Assembly (NCBI GenBank): GCA_965221935.1
Contig: CBDCSZ010000067.1
Location: 54,549-118,548, forward strand
Direction: 5' to 3'
Length of the DNA stretch: 64,000 nucleotides
DNA from: JAPOXR01 sp965221935
Lineage (GTDB): Bacteria > Pseudomonadota > Alphaproteobacteria > Rhodobacterales > Rhodobacteraceae
Each line of letters begins with the position of its first letter. Position 1 is the first letter of the stretch. A program made the translations under genes and the position numbers. Below the pieces are notes generated by a model. It saw only the letters and a list, made by a program, of their open reading frames with translations. It did not search any database and had not been told where the DNA came from. Positions 44,478-53,544 of the stretch are shown one piece after another.

Positions 44478-46868
44478 ATGCCTAAGAAAACCGACAATCT
44501 GAAGACGATTGAACAACGGCTGTTGTGGCTCTCACATTGGATGATCCACCACGCCAACCGCGTGCGTCCAAAGGCAGATGGCATAAAGGTCGGTGGTCAT
44601 CAGGCTTCGTCCGCGTCGATGGTGTCGATCATGACAGCATTGTATTTCTCGGCGCTGCGTCCTGAAGACCGAGTGGCAGTTAAACCGCATGCGTCGCCAA
44701 TCTTTCATGCAATGCATTATCTGATGGGCAACCAGACACGCCCAAAAATGGAGAACTTCCGAGGTTATGGCGGGGTGCAAAGCTATCCGAGCCGAACCAA
44801 AGACATTGACGATGTTGATTTTTCCACCGGCTCGGTTGGTCTTGGTGTGGCGATCACTGCTTTTGCCTCGATTGTTCAGGATTACATAAGGGCCAAGAGT
44901 TGGGGCAAAGATGCGCCAATGGGCCGGATGGTGGCGCTGGCGGGCGATGCCGAACTGGATGAGGGCAACATCTACGAGGCCCTTCAGGAAGGCTGGAAGA
45001 ACGATCTTCGCAACACTTGGTGGGTTATTGACTACAACCGTCAGTCGCTGGACGGGATCGTCCGAGAGGGCCTTTTCAAGCGGATCGAGAAAATATTTGA
45101 CGCGTTCGGGTGGGATGTCGTGCGTGTGAAGCACGGTGTGTTGCAGCGCTCCGCTTTCGAAGAACCCGGCGGCGATAAACTTCGCGATTGGATCGATGCT
45201 TGTCCCAACCAAGAATACTCTGCCCTCATATTTATGGGCGGCCAGATTTGGCGTACGCGGCTTTTGGATGATTTAGGCGATCAGGGTGATGTCTCGGCTC
45301 TGATTGACCGGCGCAGTGATGAAGAACTGGCTGCGCTCATGGAAAACCTGGGCGGCAACTGCGTGGAAACCTTGGCTCAGACATTTGGCGCAATTGATCA
45401 TGATCGTCCCACCTGTTTCCTTGCATACACAGTTAAGGGCTGGGGAACGCCGATTGCCGGTCACAAGGACAACCATGGCGGGCTGATGAACACCACCCAG
45501 TTTGCTGAATGGCAGAAGCACATGGGTGTGGCAGAAGGAAAGGAATGGGAGCCGCTGGCAACCGTGGACGATCCTGTCGGGCTGCGCGATTTTCTCGCTG
45601 CCGTCCCATTTTTTGCCAAGGGTCCGCGGCGCTTTCATGATGATCGGTTGAGTGTGCCTGCCATTGATATCGACACGTCGCGTGAAATCTCGACCCAGGC
45701 GGCCTTTGGCAGAATCCTGGATGGACTGTCAAAAGGCGACACTGCGCTGGCAAAACGGATTGTGACGACGTCGCCGGATGTGACCGGCACCACCAATCTG
45801 GGACCCTGGGTCAACCGGCGAAAGCTTTTCGCGCGCAAGGCACAGGCTGATGCATTTATCGACCATCGTATCCCCTCCACTTCGAAATGGGAGTTCCAGC
45901 CGGAAGGCCAGCATATTGAGCTGGGCATCGCCGAGATGAACCTTATGTTGCTCTTGGGCGCTATGGGCATGTCCCATTCGCTGTTTGGAAAACGGCTCAT
46001 TCCCATCGGCACGGTCTATGATCCGTTTGTTGCGCGCGGTCTCGATGCACTCAATTATGCCTGTTACCAGGACGCGCGCTTTATCCTCGTCGGCACACCA
46101 TCCGGCGTGACGCTGGCTCCCGAAGGGGGGGCGCATCAATCGGTGGGAACGCCTCTGATTGGCATATCCCAAGACGGGTTGGCCAGCTTTGAACCTGCCT
46201 TTGCGGATGAGCTTGCAGTTATCATGGAGTGGGCCTTTGACTACGTGCAACGCGACGGGGAAAGGGACCCGGATGAGCGCACGTGGCTTCGTGATGAAAC
46301 GGGAGGCGCGGTCTATCTTCGTCTGACGACGAACCCAATCGAACAGCCGGGCAAGCGCATCGATGAAGACTTCCGTCAGGGCGCGGTTGACGGGGCGTAT
46401 TGGCTGCGCAAACCGGGGCCGAACTGCGATGTGGTTTTGGCGTATCAGGGGGCAGTGGCGCCCGAGGTCATCATGGCGGCCGGCATGATCGGCGAAGGGC
46501 GACGGGATATTGGTGTAATGGCAGTGACCTCGGCAGATCGACTTAATGCGGGTTGGACAGCGGCACAACGCGCCCGGGCGCGAGGCATTGCGGAAGCGCA
46601 ATCCCATATCGAAACTCTGTTGTCTGGCCTTCCTCGCCACTGCAAATTCATCACAGTGATTGACGGCCACCCCGCCACGCTTGCCTGGCTTGGTTCAGTT
46701 GCTGGTCATCACACCATTCCGATGGGGGTCGAGCATTTTGGTCAGACCGGGACAATCGGCGACCTTTATCGCCACCACGGCATTGACACTGCGGCTATTG
46801 TCGAGAAGGTGCGGGGGCTGACACCAGGGTGCCCGATTTCCGTTTATTGGGCCGAAAATGGAGAATAA
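44478..46868 (+). CDS. transketolase-like / homodimeric E1-type thiamine-diphosphate enzyme
   Basis: 796 residues from ATG 44478, preceded by GAGGAGAA. The ThDP region is GRMVALAGDAELDEGNIYEAL with the later WWVIDYNRQSLDG. The pyrimidine-domain glutamate region is HIELGIAEMNLMLLLGAMG. The ending GVEHFGQTGTIGDLYRHHGID is typical of AceE and transketolase C-terminal domains. It is shorter than AceE (about 890) and longer than transketolase (about 670). With a divergent Lrp regulator, a role in 2-oxoacid or amino-acid-derived carbon use is plausible. No E2/E3 genes are near. Confidence 0.85.
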   Translation: MPKKTDNLKTIEQRLLWLSHWMIHHANRVRPKADGIKVGGHQASSASMVSIMTALYFSALRPEDRVAVKPHASPIFHAMHYLMGNQTRPKMENFRGYGGVQSYPSRTKDIDDVDFSTGSVGLGVAITAFASIVQDYIRAKSWGKDAPMGRMVALAGDAELDEGNIYEALQEGWKNDLRNTWWVIDYNRQSLDGIVREGLFKRIEKIFDAFGWDVVRVKHGVLQRSAFEEPGGDKLRDWIDACPNQEYSALIFMGGQIWRTRLLDDLGDQGDVSALIDRRSDEELAALMENLGGNCVETLAQTFGAIDHDRPTCFLAYTVKGWGTPIAGHKDNHGGLMNTTQFAEWQKHMGVAEGKEWEPLATVDDPVGLRDFLAAVPFFAKGPRRFHDDRLSVPAIDIDTSREISTQAAFGRILDGLSKGDTALAKRIVTTSPDVTGTTNLGPWVNRRKLFARKAQADAFIDHRIPSTSKWEFQPEGQHIELGIAEMNLMLLLGAMGMSHSLFGKRLIPIGTVYDPFVARGLDALNYACYQDARFILVGTPSGVTLAPEGGAHQSVGTPLIGISQDGLASFEPAFADELAVIMEWAFDYVQRDGERDPDERTWLRDETGGAVYLRLTTNPIEQPGKRIDEDFRQGAVDGAYWLRKPGPNCDVVLAYQGAVAPEVIMAAGMIGEGRRDIGVMAVTSADRLNAGWTAAQRARARGIAEAQSHIETLLSGLPRHCKFITVIDGHPATLAWLGSVAGHHTIPMGVEHFGQTGTIGDLYRHHGIDTAAIVEKVRGLTPGCPISVYWAENGE

Positions 46869-46876
46869 TTTGAGGC

Positions 46877-47100
46877 TCAGTTTTCAAGTCTTATGAATGA
46901 CCTGTCGATTGCGTTGGCAAGGCACGAGCGAGGCGAGACGTTGTCCAGTTCGACCTGCTGGAACCATCGCAGGCGGTTGTCGAGACACTTGGCCGCGATC
47001 CCGCGGCAGCGTCTCGGAAATCCTTTCAGCCGGCCATGTCGGCTGTTGACCGTCTGGATGTGAAAGGTGTTCCGAACCCGCTCGCCTTCGGACAGGACAG
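46877..47100 (-). pseudogene. fragment of an IS1595/ISXO2-like transposase
   Basis: The minus-strand translation has GERVRNTFHIQTVNSRHGRLKGF and RRCRGIAAKCLDNRLRWFQ, resembling the C-terminal HIQTVNxxHxRLK and RGxATKYLxNYLxWF of IS1595-type transposases. Only about 70 residues remain, and the N-terminal half is absent. Confidence 0.65.
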
Positions 47101-47117
47101 CGACTTGAATAACCCTG

Positions 47118-47225
47118 CTTGGGGATGAACCTTTGCCCCGGATTGTCCATGAATCACCGAAAACCAACCGGCAGAGAAAATGGGACAAAACCGCCGTCAC
47201 ATGCCTGAATCATTTGGCACCCAAC
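47118..47225 (+). repeat. direct repeat B of the pdxA2-transketolase cassette
   Basis: Second copy of the sequence at 40124-40232, same orientation, with a few substitutions and one indel. It lies between the IS1595-like fragment and the phytanoyl-CoA dioxygenase gene. The two repeats bracket about 6.9 kb. Confidence 0.8.
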
Positions 47226-47260
47226 ACAGCGTCAATGACCAGATCGCTGCCGGTCACGGC

Positions 47261-48091
47261 TCAGCCGCGCAGAACGCCGCCCGACTTCCAGGCGTCGGTG
47301 TCGGCCCTGTCCATCTGGTCGTCTACGTTTTGCCTGGAACCAGGATAATCCGGCAGCCCGAACGCATCCATGTTATCCGGGATGAGCTCACAGTTGGCCG
47401 CCAGCCGCCCGCGGATCTCCGGAGTCATCGAACGTGCGATCTCGTATTGCGGCGGCGTGTTCGGATCTCCCAAGGTCATGTGAATGGCCGGGCGTGTCCC
47501 ATTCGAGCGGTTGGCCCGTCCGCTGTGCCAGGTGTCCCCGTGCAGGAACAACGCAGAGCCCGCCGCGCAGACTGCATAGATCTCCCCCTCGATCGGAGCA
47601 CGCGTCTGCTCCTCGCTAAGCAGGTCACGCGGCCAGCGGCCCCGGTTGTGCGAGCCCGGCACGATGCGGGTGGCGCCGTTCTCTTCCGTCATCGCGTCGA
47701 TCACCCAGCACACGTTCAGGAATCCGGCGCAGTTGGGATAGAACGAACGATCGGCGTGAATGGCCTGATCGGCTTCGAGTTGCCGGGGGATAGGATCGTG
47801 GAAGTTCATCCCGTTCCAGCGAACCGCCGTGCCGATCGTGAGCCGCGCCATTTCCAGCGCGATCGGATCGATGGCCATCTCCTCGAACACACGTCCTTTG
47901 GCGAACAGATTGCACAGCCGGCGCACGCCGGGATTCACGGAGCCTTCCCAGCCTGCCTGCGGTCCTTCGAATACCAGCCGGTCCTCGAGCGCATCGCGCA
48001 CAGCTGTCAGCCGGGCAGGAGAGAGCACACCCTCTACGATGAGATAACCGTTATCCCGGTAGAAGGCCTGTTGCTCATTCGAAATCGTCAT
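47261..48091 (-). CDS. phytanoyl-CoA dioxygenase (PhyH) family protein
   Basis: 276 residues. Fe(II)/2-oxoglutarate oxygenase of the PhyH type: FYRDNGYLIVEGVLSPARL start, HADRSFYPN (metal H and D), GATRIVPGSHNRGRWP, and LFHGDTWHSGRANRSNGTRP in outline (second metal H and the 2-oxoglutarate arginine). Substrates in the family range from lipids to small metabolites. The ATG has no strong ribosome site. Its 3' end lies 35 nt from repeat B. Confidence 0.9.
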   Translation of the reverse strand: MTISNEQQAFYRDNGYLIVEGVLSPARLTAVRDALEDRLVFEGPQAGWEGSVNPGVRRLCNLFAKGRVFEEMAIDPIALEMARLTIGTAVRWNGMNFHDPIPRQLEADQAIHADRSFYPNCAGFLNVCWVIDAMTEENGATRIVPGSHNRGRWPRDLLSEEQTRAPIEGEIYAVCAAGSALFLHGDTWHSGRANRSNGTRPAIHMTLGDPNTPPQYEIARSMTPEIRGRLAANCELIPDNMDAFGLPDYPGSRQNVDDQMDRADTDAWKSGGVLRG

Positions 48092-48529
48092 GTTTTGCTC
48101 CTATGAATTCACCAAAGCGGTGATTGTGTAAGTTTGACCATGTTGCCACGCAAACATGTACGCCATTTGGCACGACCATATTAACGGCGAATTCGATATT
48201 GTCAGCATGTGCCGAAATGTCTTGCTTTTTCATCATACCATATCATTGCAGAAGGTCCGTCAAAAGGCGTTGATGGTGTCATCGCGGGACCTTCTCACTC
48301 TGCGGCAGATCTTTCGGGAGACTGAGGAACGGTGGCTGAACCGGCATGTTCTTGGCCGGATTCCGTGGCTTCGGCGCCGTCTCCGACCCGGATGATTTGT
48401 TCTCGACTTCCGGCGGCTTTTCCGGCGGATCCCGGACGCTGTGGCGTCTCAGGGCCGGCTCAGGGCATCGATGGCCTCGCGGCGGTTGGCGAAGATCACC
48501 GCGAGCGCGATGTTGTTCGCCCGCGCCGG
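48092..48529. other. intergenic and unrecognised remnant sequence
   Basis: Upstream of PhyH the sequence is AT-richer (48110-48250), probably its promoter region. From 48440 to 48530 the minus strand reads DDPARANNIALAVIFANRRE, protein-like but unassigned and cut by a stop. Confidence 0.4.
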
Positions 48530-48859
48530 ATCGTCCGGGACGGCGGCGTCTCGAACCGGACCTCGAAACGCCTCGGCCGATCATTGCGCAGCCGGCGCAG
48601 GAAGTCGGTCACCGCGGTGTATTCACCTCTGTTGCCGAGCTCCCGCATATCGCGCAGCAGCCGCCGCGCCGACAGCTCCGGACAGGCGGCGACCCTCCCG
48701 CGAAGACACCCCTCGTAAGGCTCAATCAGCTGCGCACGGACTATAACTCGGGACCTCGAGACCCCGTTTCAGGTATTTTCGGACCGTCTTGCGGTCCAGG
48801 CCGGTCTTGCGCGCGATCGTGCTGATCGAAAGGCTCTGTCTTTTCAAATCGTGAATCAC
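48530..48859 (-). pseudogene. IS21-family istA, N-terminal fragment
   Basis: From GTG 48857-48859 the minus strand encodes a helix-turn-helix (LSISTIARKTGLDRKTVRKYL) and then, after a frameshift near 48740, EPYEGCLRGRV, LSARRLLRDIRELG and GEYTAVTDFLRRLR followed by RFETPP, the standard IstA order. The catalytic domain and istB are missing. Confidence 0.8.
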
Positions 48860-48933
48860 GCAACATTTCTCAGTCTTATCATCTGCTCAACGCCTCCATG
48901 CGGCCAATTGTTCAGGCGACACTTCTGCCAATT

Positions 48934-48965
48934 TTTGATCCGGTGGACATGTCCACCGGATCAAA
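48934..48965. repeat. 32-bp perfect palindrome
   Basis: The two 16-base arms (first arm TTTGATCCGGTGGACA) are exact complements with no loop. It lies between the istA fragment and the IS110-b gene. It could be a fused inverted-repeat pair, a recombination site or a hairpin terminator; a T run precedes rather than follows it on the plus strand. Confidence 0.75.
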
Positions 48966-49090
48966 CCATCAGCTCTGAAACTGGGGACTTTCACTTCGGC
49001 GATGGAGTGGACGCCCCCTCCGAACGGCGTCACAGTGCGCCAGAGAAAACGCGAGACAAGCTGCGCGTTAAAACAGAGAGGTGAGCGTCC

Positions 49091-50965
49091 ATGGAGAAGG
49101 TTAGCATAGTCGGTGTCGACATTTCAAAGAGGGTTTTTCAATTGCACGGATCGACGGCTTCCGGCCGGCCGGTTTTTGTGAAGAAGCTGTCGCGGAGCGG
49201 GTGCAGCGAGACTAGCTGCTGAACTTGCGGGTGGAAGTCCCGCCGGCGCAATTCTCAGTTTGGCGTCGTAGTCATATCCCCACGGGTGTCGGGGTGACCC
49301 GGCGTCCGGAAGCGGGGACGTAAAAGCCTCTGTGGGCTGGGAGGACGATGTCCCTCTGGTCCGGTCGGACAGGGAGGCGAACAACCGGGAGGGCCGTAGC
49401 GAAAGCGAACGTCCGTATGAAGCGTCGAAAAAACGCTCCCCGCATGGAATCCGACTTGCGGGGGTATTGGAGGATGCCAAGGGTTTCCGCTCTGCCCGAT
49501 GGCCAGTGCCGGTGCGGAAGAACTGAGATGCACGCATCGGATCGCCCGGCGTACAGGCGGCGGCAATCCCGGAGGGTTCAGTGGTGAAAGTCCGGAAGGT
49601 GAGGAGGACAGACAGGATGTTGTGACCCTCGAATGTCAAGGACCGTGTCCATAACCGGAGTACGGGAAAGGACGCGGAGTCCTCCTGACTGGCGGATGAG
49701 GCCGATTAAGCGGTGATGGACGGAATAACACAACCCGTCCGGAGCGAGGGCCTCTGGGCTCAGGTGGCGAAGACGGCAGGTCATGCCGGGACTCAGAGCC
49801 CGGCGCCGACCGAGGATACCACCCCGGTTGAAAGGGGTGGCGCTGTCGAGCCGAAGGGCGGCGTAAACGCGGGATGATGCCACGGGTATGGCTGGGTCAG
49901 CCTTGAGCGTGGCGGATGTCGCGGAAGGCACCGTAACGAACTCCTGCGGGGGTGCCTGACGCTTGAAGCCGGACCCGGGAAAACCGGAAGTCCGGAATTT
50001 TAGGGGGGACGCTGGAAACGTGACCTATGGTGCGCGCGCCAGTGTCCTACCCGACGTTCCTGCCGTTCCTCGAGGATCTGCCGCCGTGCCTGGTGGTGAT
50101 GGAGGCGTGCGGCGGCGCTCACCACTGGGGCCGTCAGATCATCGCCAAGGGACATGAGTGCAGGCTGATCCCGCCGGTGTATGTGAAGCCCTTCGTCAAG
50201 CGGCAGAAGAGCGACGCGAACGACGCGGCGGCGATCGTGGAGGCGGCGCAGCGGCCGACCATGCGGTTCGTGGCGGTGAAGCCGGAAGCGGCCCAGGCCG
50301 ACGCGATGCTGTTCCGGACCCGCGCTCTTTTCGTGCGGCAGCGCACGCAGACCGTGAACGCGCTGCGCGGCCATCTCGCGGAGTTCGGCCTGGTGTCGGC
50401 CCGCGGCGTGGCAAATGTGGAGGCTCTGAGAGCCGAGCTGGAGAAGGCCGCCGAAGGGGTTCCGGAGCTGGTTCGGCAGTCCGCGGAGATGCTGTTTGGC
50501 CAGATCGGCGCGCTGAGCGGGCGGATCGCGGAGCTGGACCGCGAGCTGAAGCGGCGCTCGCGGGAGCGGGAGGACATCCGGAACCTGATGACGATCCCCG
50601 GGGTCGGTCCGGTCAGCGCGATGGCGGTGCACGCGTTCGCGCCGCCGATGGAGAGCTTCAAATGCGGCAGGGACTTCGCCGCCTGGACGGGCCTGACCCC
50701 GCGTCAGCATTCGACCGCCGGCCGGCAGAGGCTCGGGAGGATCACGAAGATGGGGCAGCGCGACATCAGGAGCCTGCTGGTTCAAGGGGCGGTCGCCGTG
50801 CTGCGTCATCAGAAAGACCGGGAGAAGATCGCGGATCCCTGGCTGCGGAGGATGGTTGAGGAGAAGCCGTTCAAGGTGGCCGCGGTGGCCCTGGCGAACA
50901 GGATGGCCCGGACCGTGTGGGCGCTTTCGGTGAAAAACGAAGTCTGGCGGCCAAGGGCGGCGTGA
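49091..50965 (+). CDS. IS110-family transposase (IS110-b), interrupted by a group II intron
   Basis: 5' exon 49091-49200 encodes MEKVSIVGVDISKRVFQLHG with the first DEDD aspartate. The 3' exon 50029-50965 continues PTFLPFLEDLPPCLVVMEAC (E), KSDANDAAAIVEAA (two D), MTIPGVGPVSAMAVHAF and TAGRQRLGRITKMGQR. Exact removal of 49201-50028 gives 1047 nt, 348 residues in one frame, the usual length for the IS1111-like branch. Unspliced, translation ends in the intron. It is only distantly related to IS110-a. Confidence 0.88.
49201..50028 (+). mobile_element. ORF-less group II intron in the IS110-b gene
   Basis: 828 bp in sense orientation. The 5' end is GTGCAGCGAGACTAGCTGC (GTGYG-like). The 3' end carries a domain-V-like hairpin (GAAGCCGGACCCGGGAAAAC then CGGAAGTCCGG, with the AGC triad) and a short domain VI, finishing in GACCTAT. 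No reverse transcriptase frame occurs inside. Splicing at these borders restores the transposase frame. It would need a maturase in trans; the intron at 59289-61203 has a different 5' end and may not serve. Confidence 0.8.
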
Positions 50966-51263
50966 CGGCCTCCGGGAGAGAAAAAGGAAACCGGGGAAGG
51001 AGAGAATTCGGGACCGCCGCCGCGCCCTCCGGGGCGTGATCCGGCGGCCCCCGGACTGTGCGCCGGGAGCGAAGGACAGCGCAGGGGCAAGAGTCGGAAA
51101 GACGGGGCCGGAAGAACCAGACCAAAAGCACGGGGCATCGAGCCCGTTTCGGCGATTTGGATCCGGTCCGCGGAAACCATGCGGGCCCGCGGCCGACAGC
51201 GCCGCATCAGAGAGGCCGGACATACGACAGCGCCCGACTGCAGGCTTCCTGTGTTTCTGAGAT
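50966..51263 (+). other. noncoding tail of IS110-b
   Basis: 298 bp GC-rich sequence after the transposase. In the IS1111 subgroup the guide RNA lies on the 3' side of the gene, so this is where a bridge RNA of IS110-b would be sought. I could not fix the element's right end. Confidence 0.4.
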
Positions 51264-51272
51264 TCCCGGTTG

Positions 51273-51472
51273 CGCTCAGGGGGGCGTCCACATACGCTCA
51301 GGGGGGCGTCCACATACGCTCAGGGGGGCGTCCACATACGCTCAGGGGGGCCGTCCACATACGCTCAGGGGGGCCGTCCACATACGCTCAGGGGGGCGTC
51401 CACATACGCTCAGGGGGGCGTCCACATACGCTCAGGGGGGCGTCCACATACGCTCAGGGGGGCGTCCACATA
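51273..51472 (+). repeat. tandem repeat, nine units of 22-23 bp
   Basis: Seven units of 22 bp (cgctcaggggggcgtccacata) and two of 23 bp with one extra c (after the G run), 200 bp exactly, virtually without other variation. There are no spacers. All reading frames through it are repetitive, and I do not regard them as genes. Confidence 0.95.
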
Positions 51473-51511
51473 CGCTTTTGGGGAGTATTCATCCGGCACT
51501 GACACCAAGCT

Positions 51512-51766
51512 ATGGCCAAGGCCTATGTTGCCTGGATGAGCGAGGAACAGGACAACGCCTTGGCGATCGCAAGGCTTGAAGGCGACAGGGCGGCGGTCCG
51601 AGCGGAGATGCAAGCAATGGAAGCACGGATTGATGCCAGTCTTGAACGGCTGGAAAAGGAAATCGCCAAACAGGCATCCGAGGTTTCCAAGCGGGAAACT
51701 CGCCTGTTACTCTCTGTCACCGCCATCACCGGCCTCGGCATCGCAATCTTGGGCTTCATTCTCTGA
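51512..51766 (+). CDS. small coiled-coil tail-anchored protein (DUF1640-like)
   Basis: 84 residues. A long charged helix (about residues 10-62, RLEGDRAAVRAEMQAMEARI) is followed by a single C-terminal membrane segment (LLLSVTAITGLGIAILGFIL). This plan is seen in DUF1640/CCDC90-like proteins of mobile regions. Function unknown. It begins 39 nt after the tandem repeat. Confidence 0.65.
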   Translation: MAKAYVAWMSEEQDNALAIARLEGDRAAVRAEMQAMEARIDASLERLEKEIAKQASEVSKRETRLLLSVTAITGLGIAILGFIL

Positions 51767-52019
51767 TTTCGCATCAGACCCTTTTTTGCACGGAGAGCGA
51801 CGGAAGGGTCTGAACGGCCAAACTCGTCTTTCGTCCCTTTCATTCGTGTTTGCCCCAGAATTGAACGCCTATTCGAATATCGGCCGTTAAAAGGATGGGG
51901 GACGTCCCCGGCTGCGGCAGCTTGGGCGACGGAATTATCCTCGCGTGAAGCAGGTGGGGAAACAGCGCAGCGCTTCGGGTGAAATGTTCATGCCAGGCAT
52001 CCTCGATCTCTTGGCGAGA

Positions 52020-52253
52020 TCAGCCTGAAAGCGCCGCGAACAGGATCCCGGCGAAGGCGGCGTTGCTGCCGACCACGGTCAACACCAGCCACACCTTCAG
52101 GTTCGCCAGGTCCGCTTTCGTCGCCATCTCGGCCCGTCCCTGTCCGGCGGCTTCGCGGGTGATCCCAGCGATTGCTTCAGCCTGGGCGCGTTCGAACCCG
52201 GCCCCCTCCAGGCGCCGCGCCGCGTCCAGCGCATCGAACGATGTGTCAGCCAT
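52020..52253 (-). CDS. small DUF1640-like membrane protein
   Basis: 77 residues: FDALDAARRLEGAGFERAQA (the characteristic RRLExAGF repeat-like start), a linker with EMATKADLANLKVW, and a C-terminal membrane helix (LVLTVVGSNAAFAGILFAAL). Same architecture as the product of 51512-51766 but only loosely similar in sequence. ATG 52251-52253 is followed immediately by conserved sequence. Confidence 0.65.
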   Translation of the reverse strand: MADTSFDALDAARRLEGAGFERAQAEAIAGITREAAGQGRAEMATKADLANLKVWLVLTVVGSNAAFAGILFAALSG

Positions 52254-52412
52254 TGTTTTGCTCCTTCACCTGTCAGTCTGCCACATTATGGCCAGCGCAA
52301 AAAACTGCCGTGATGAGATCAGTGATCGGCGAGTCTATGTTCATTTCCTTCCCTCCGCGCCTCTTGTACGATCCTGTAGGCGGTCTACCGCGCCCTGAAG
52401 AAGGAGGAATGA

Positions 52413-53021
52413 GGGTGCACCCCAATTTCTTTGTATTGAGTGATTCGCGTAAATTTTTTTGTATCGGGGGTTGCGTCCGGTGCAGCGCGGCGTTTGACTC
52501 TCTTTTGATCCGACAGATTGGGCGACGGCCGGGGAACACGGTCGGGCGCGGCGTTGGAAGGAATCGAGCGGCAGGAGCCGAGGATCCATGGCCAAGCGCA
52601 AGAAAAAAAAGCCGGAATTCCGGCATCCGGACACGGCGGAACGCAAGGCGCGGCTGGAGGCGGTCAAGGCGGATCTGAAGGCCGGAAAGGTCGATGAGGT
52701 CACCGCCGCGCTCAGGCCGCATCGTCACACGGACAGCGCCGTCGCGAAATGCGTCGATCACCTCACTGCCAACAAGGCGCAGATGCAGTATGACAAATAT
52801 CGCCGACAGGGCATGCAGATCGGATCCGGCGTCGTGGAAAGCGCGTGCCGGCAAATCGTGGGCCTGCGCCTGAAACGGCCCGGCAGCCACTGGAGTGTCA
52901 AGGGCACCAACGCTGTCCTTTCCATCAAATGCTGCCTCACGAACCATAGGTGGGTCGACTTCCTCCACTGGAAAGCTCAAAAGGCCGTGGCCGCCTGAAA
53001 CAAAGAGATTGGGATGCACCC
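52413..53021 (+). mobile_element. 609-bp miniature ISKra4-like element
   Basis: 22-bp terminal inverted repeats (GGGTGCACCCCAATTTCTTT at the left; at the right, complemented, GGGTGCATCCCAATCTCTTT) and a perfect 9-bp duplication gaggaatga (52404-52412 and 53022-53030). It holds a single ORF for the C-terminal end of an ISKra4-type transposase. The element is far shorter than ISKra4 members, so it is an internally deleted, probably non-autonomous derivative. Confidence 0.85.
52588..52998 (+). CDS. C-terminal ISKra4-family transposase fragment
   Basis: 136 residues. A lysine-rich start (MAKRKKKKPEF) is fused to the conserved end of ISKra4 transposases: GMQIGSGVVESACRQIVGLR, LKRPGSHWSVKGTNAVLSIK and HRWVDFLHW. 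The catalytic aspartates of the full enzyme are absent. It may be an inert relic, or a DNA-binding product acting on the ends. Confidence 0.8.
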   Translation: MAKRKKKKPEFRHPDTAERKARLEAVKADLKAGKVDEVTAALRPHRHTDSAVAKCVDHLTANKAQMQYDKYRRQGMQIGSGVVESACRQIVGLRLKRPGSHWSVKGTNAVLSIKCCLTNHRWVDFLHWKAQKAVAA

Positions 53022-53083
53022 GAGGAATGAGGGTTCATACGGTATATCTCGGAGATATTCCAGAAACATTCATCAGATATGCG

Positions 53084-53228
53084 TCAGTCGCCCTCCACGG
53101 CGGCCAGCTTCTCAGCGACGGCTTCGAGGAGCCAGGTGGTGCGGGTCGTCGGGACCGCCCTTACCGATGACGGCCTGAACAGCGGCTTCGGTCGGCCCCT
53201 CCCGTTTCGGCTTGCGTGCCAGCGCCAT
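53084..53228 (-). pseudogene. CopG-like partner of a ParA protein, internally deleted
   Basis: Starts MALARKPKREGPTEAAVQAV (ATG 53226-53228, 2 nt after the parA stop), then loses about 35 residues and ends in another frame as RTTWLLEAVAEKLAAVEGD. Small proteins with this beginning and ending follow parA genes on many alphaproteobacterial plasmids and islands. Confidence 0.65.
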
Positions 53229-53230
53229 GA

Positions 53231-53490
53231 TCAGCTCCCGTTCTCGTTCATCACTCGGTTGTAGAATGCCGTCATCTCGTCGCCAGCCTTGCCGCTCCCT
53301 GCCATCTCGGTGACCGCGAGCCCCGCCGCCGCGGCGTTGCCGAACGCTCTGCGCGAGCCGAGCGGGGAATCAAGAAAATCGAGGCCGGGGGTGTCGGCGA
53401 TCGCCGCAGCAGCCTCCGCATTGTTGAGGAAGGCAAACGCCGCCAGCGAGAGATTGACCGTGCGGACCTCCTCGACAAGTCCGGACACCT
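53231..53490 (-). pseudogene. ParA-family ATPase, C-terminal fragment
   Basis: About 85 residues: VEEVRTVNLSLAAFAFLNNA, DTPGLDFLDSPLGSRRAFGN and AAAAGLAVTEM with GKAGDEMTAFYNRV, the end of a plasmid-type ParA. The Walker A and B regions are missing. At 53490 it is joined directly to a HicA fragment, so a deletion fused two loci. Confidence 0.75.
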
Positions 53491-53544
53491 GCTGCAGAGC
53501 GCCGCCAGCAGTTCAGCCCCGCTCACGTCGCGGGGAAGCCTCAC
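53491..53544 (-). pseudogene. HicA toxin, N-terminal fragment
   Basis: 18 residues, MRLPRDVSGAELLAALCS, from a GTG that overlaps the hicB stop (GTGA), as hicA genes do. The rest of the toxin, including its catalytic histidine, was lost in the deletion that joins it to parA. Confidence 0.55.

Noticed and set aside
51273..51472. Possible CRISPR array
   Set aside because: The units are contiguous with no unique spacers and no cas genes are nearby; it is a simple tandem repeat.
51058..51579. Repetitive ORFs across the tandem repeat
   Set aside because: Open in all plus frames only because the 22-bp unit lacks stops; the proteins are pure repeats without a ribosome site.
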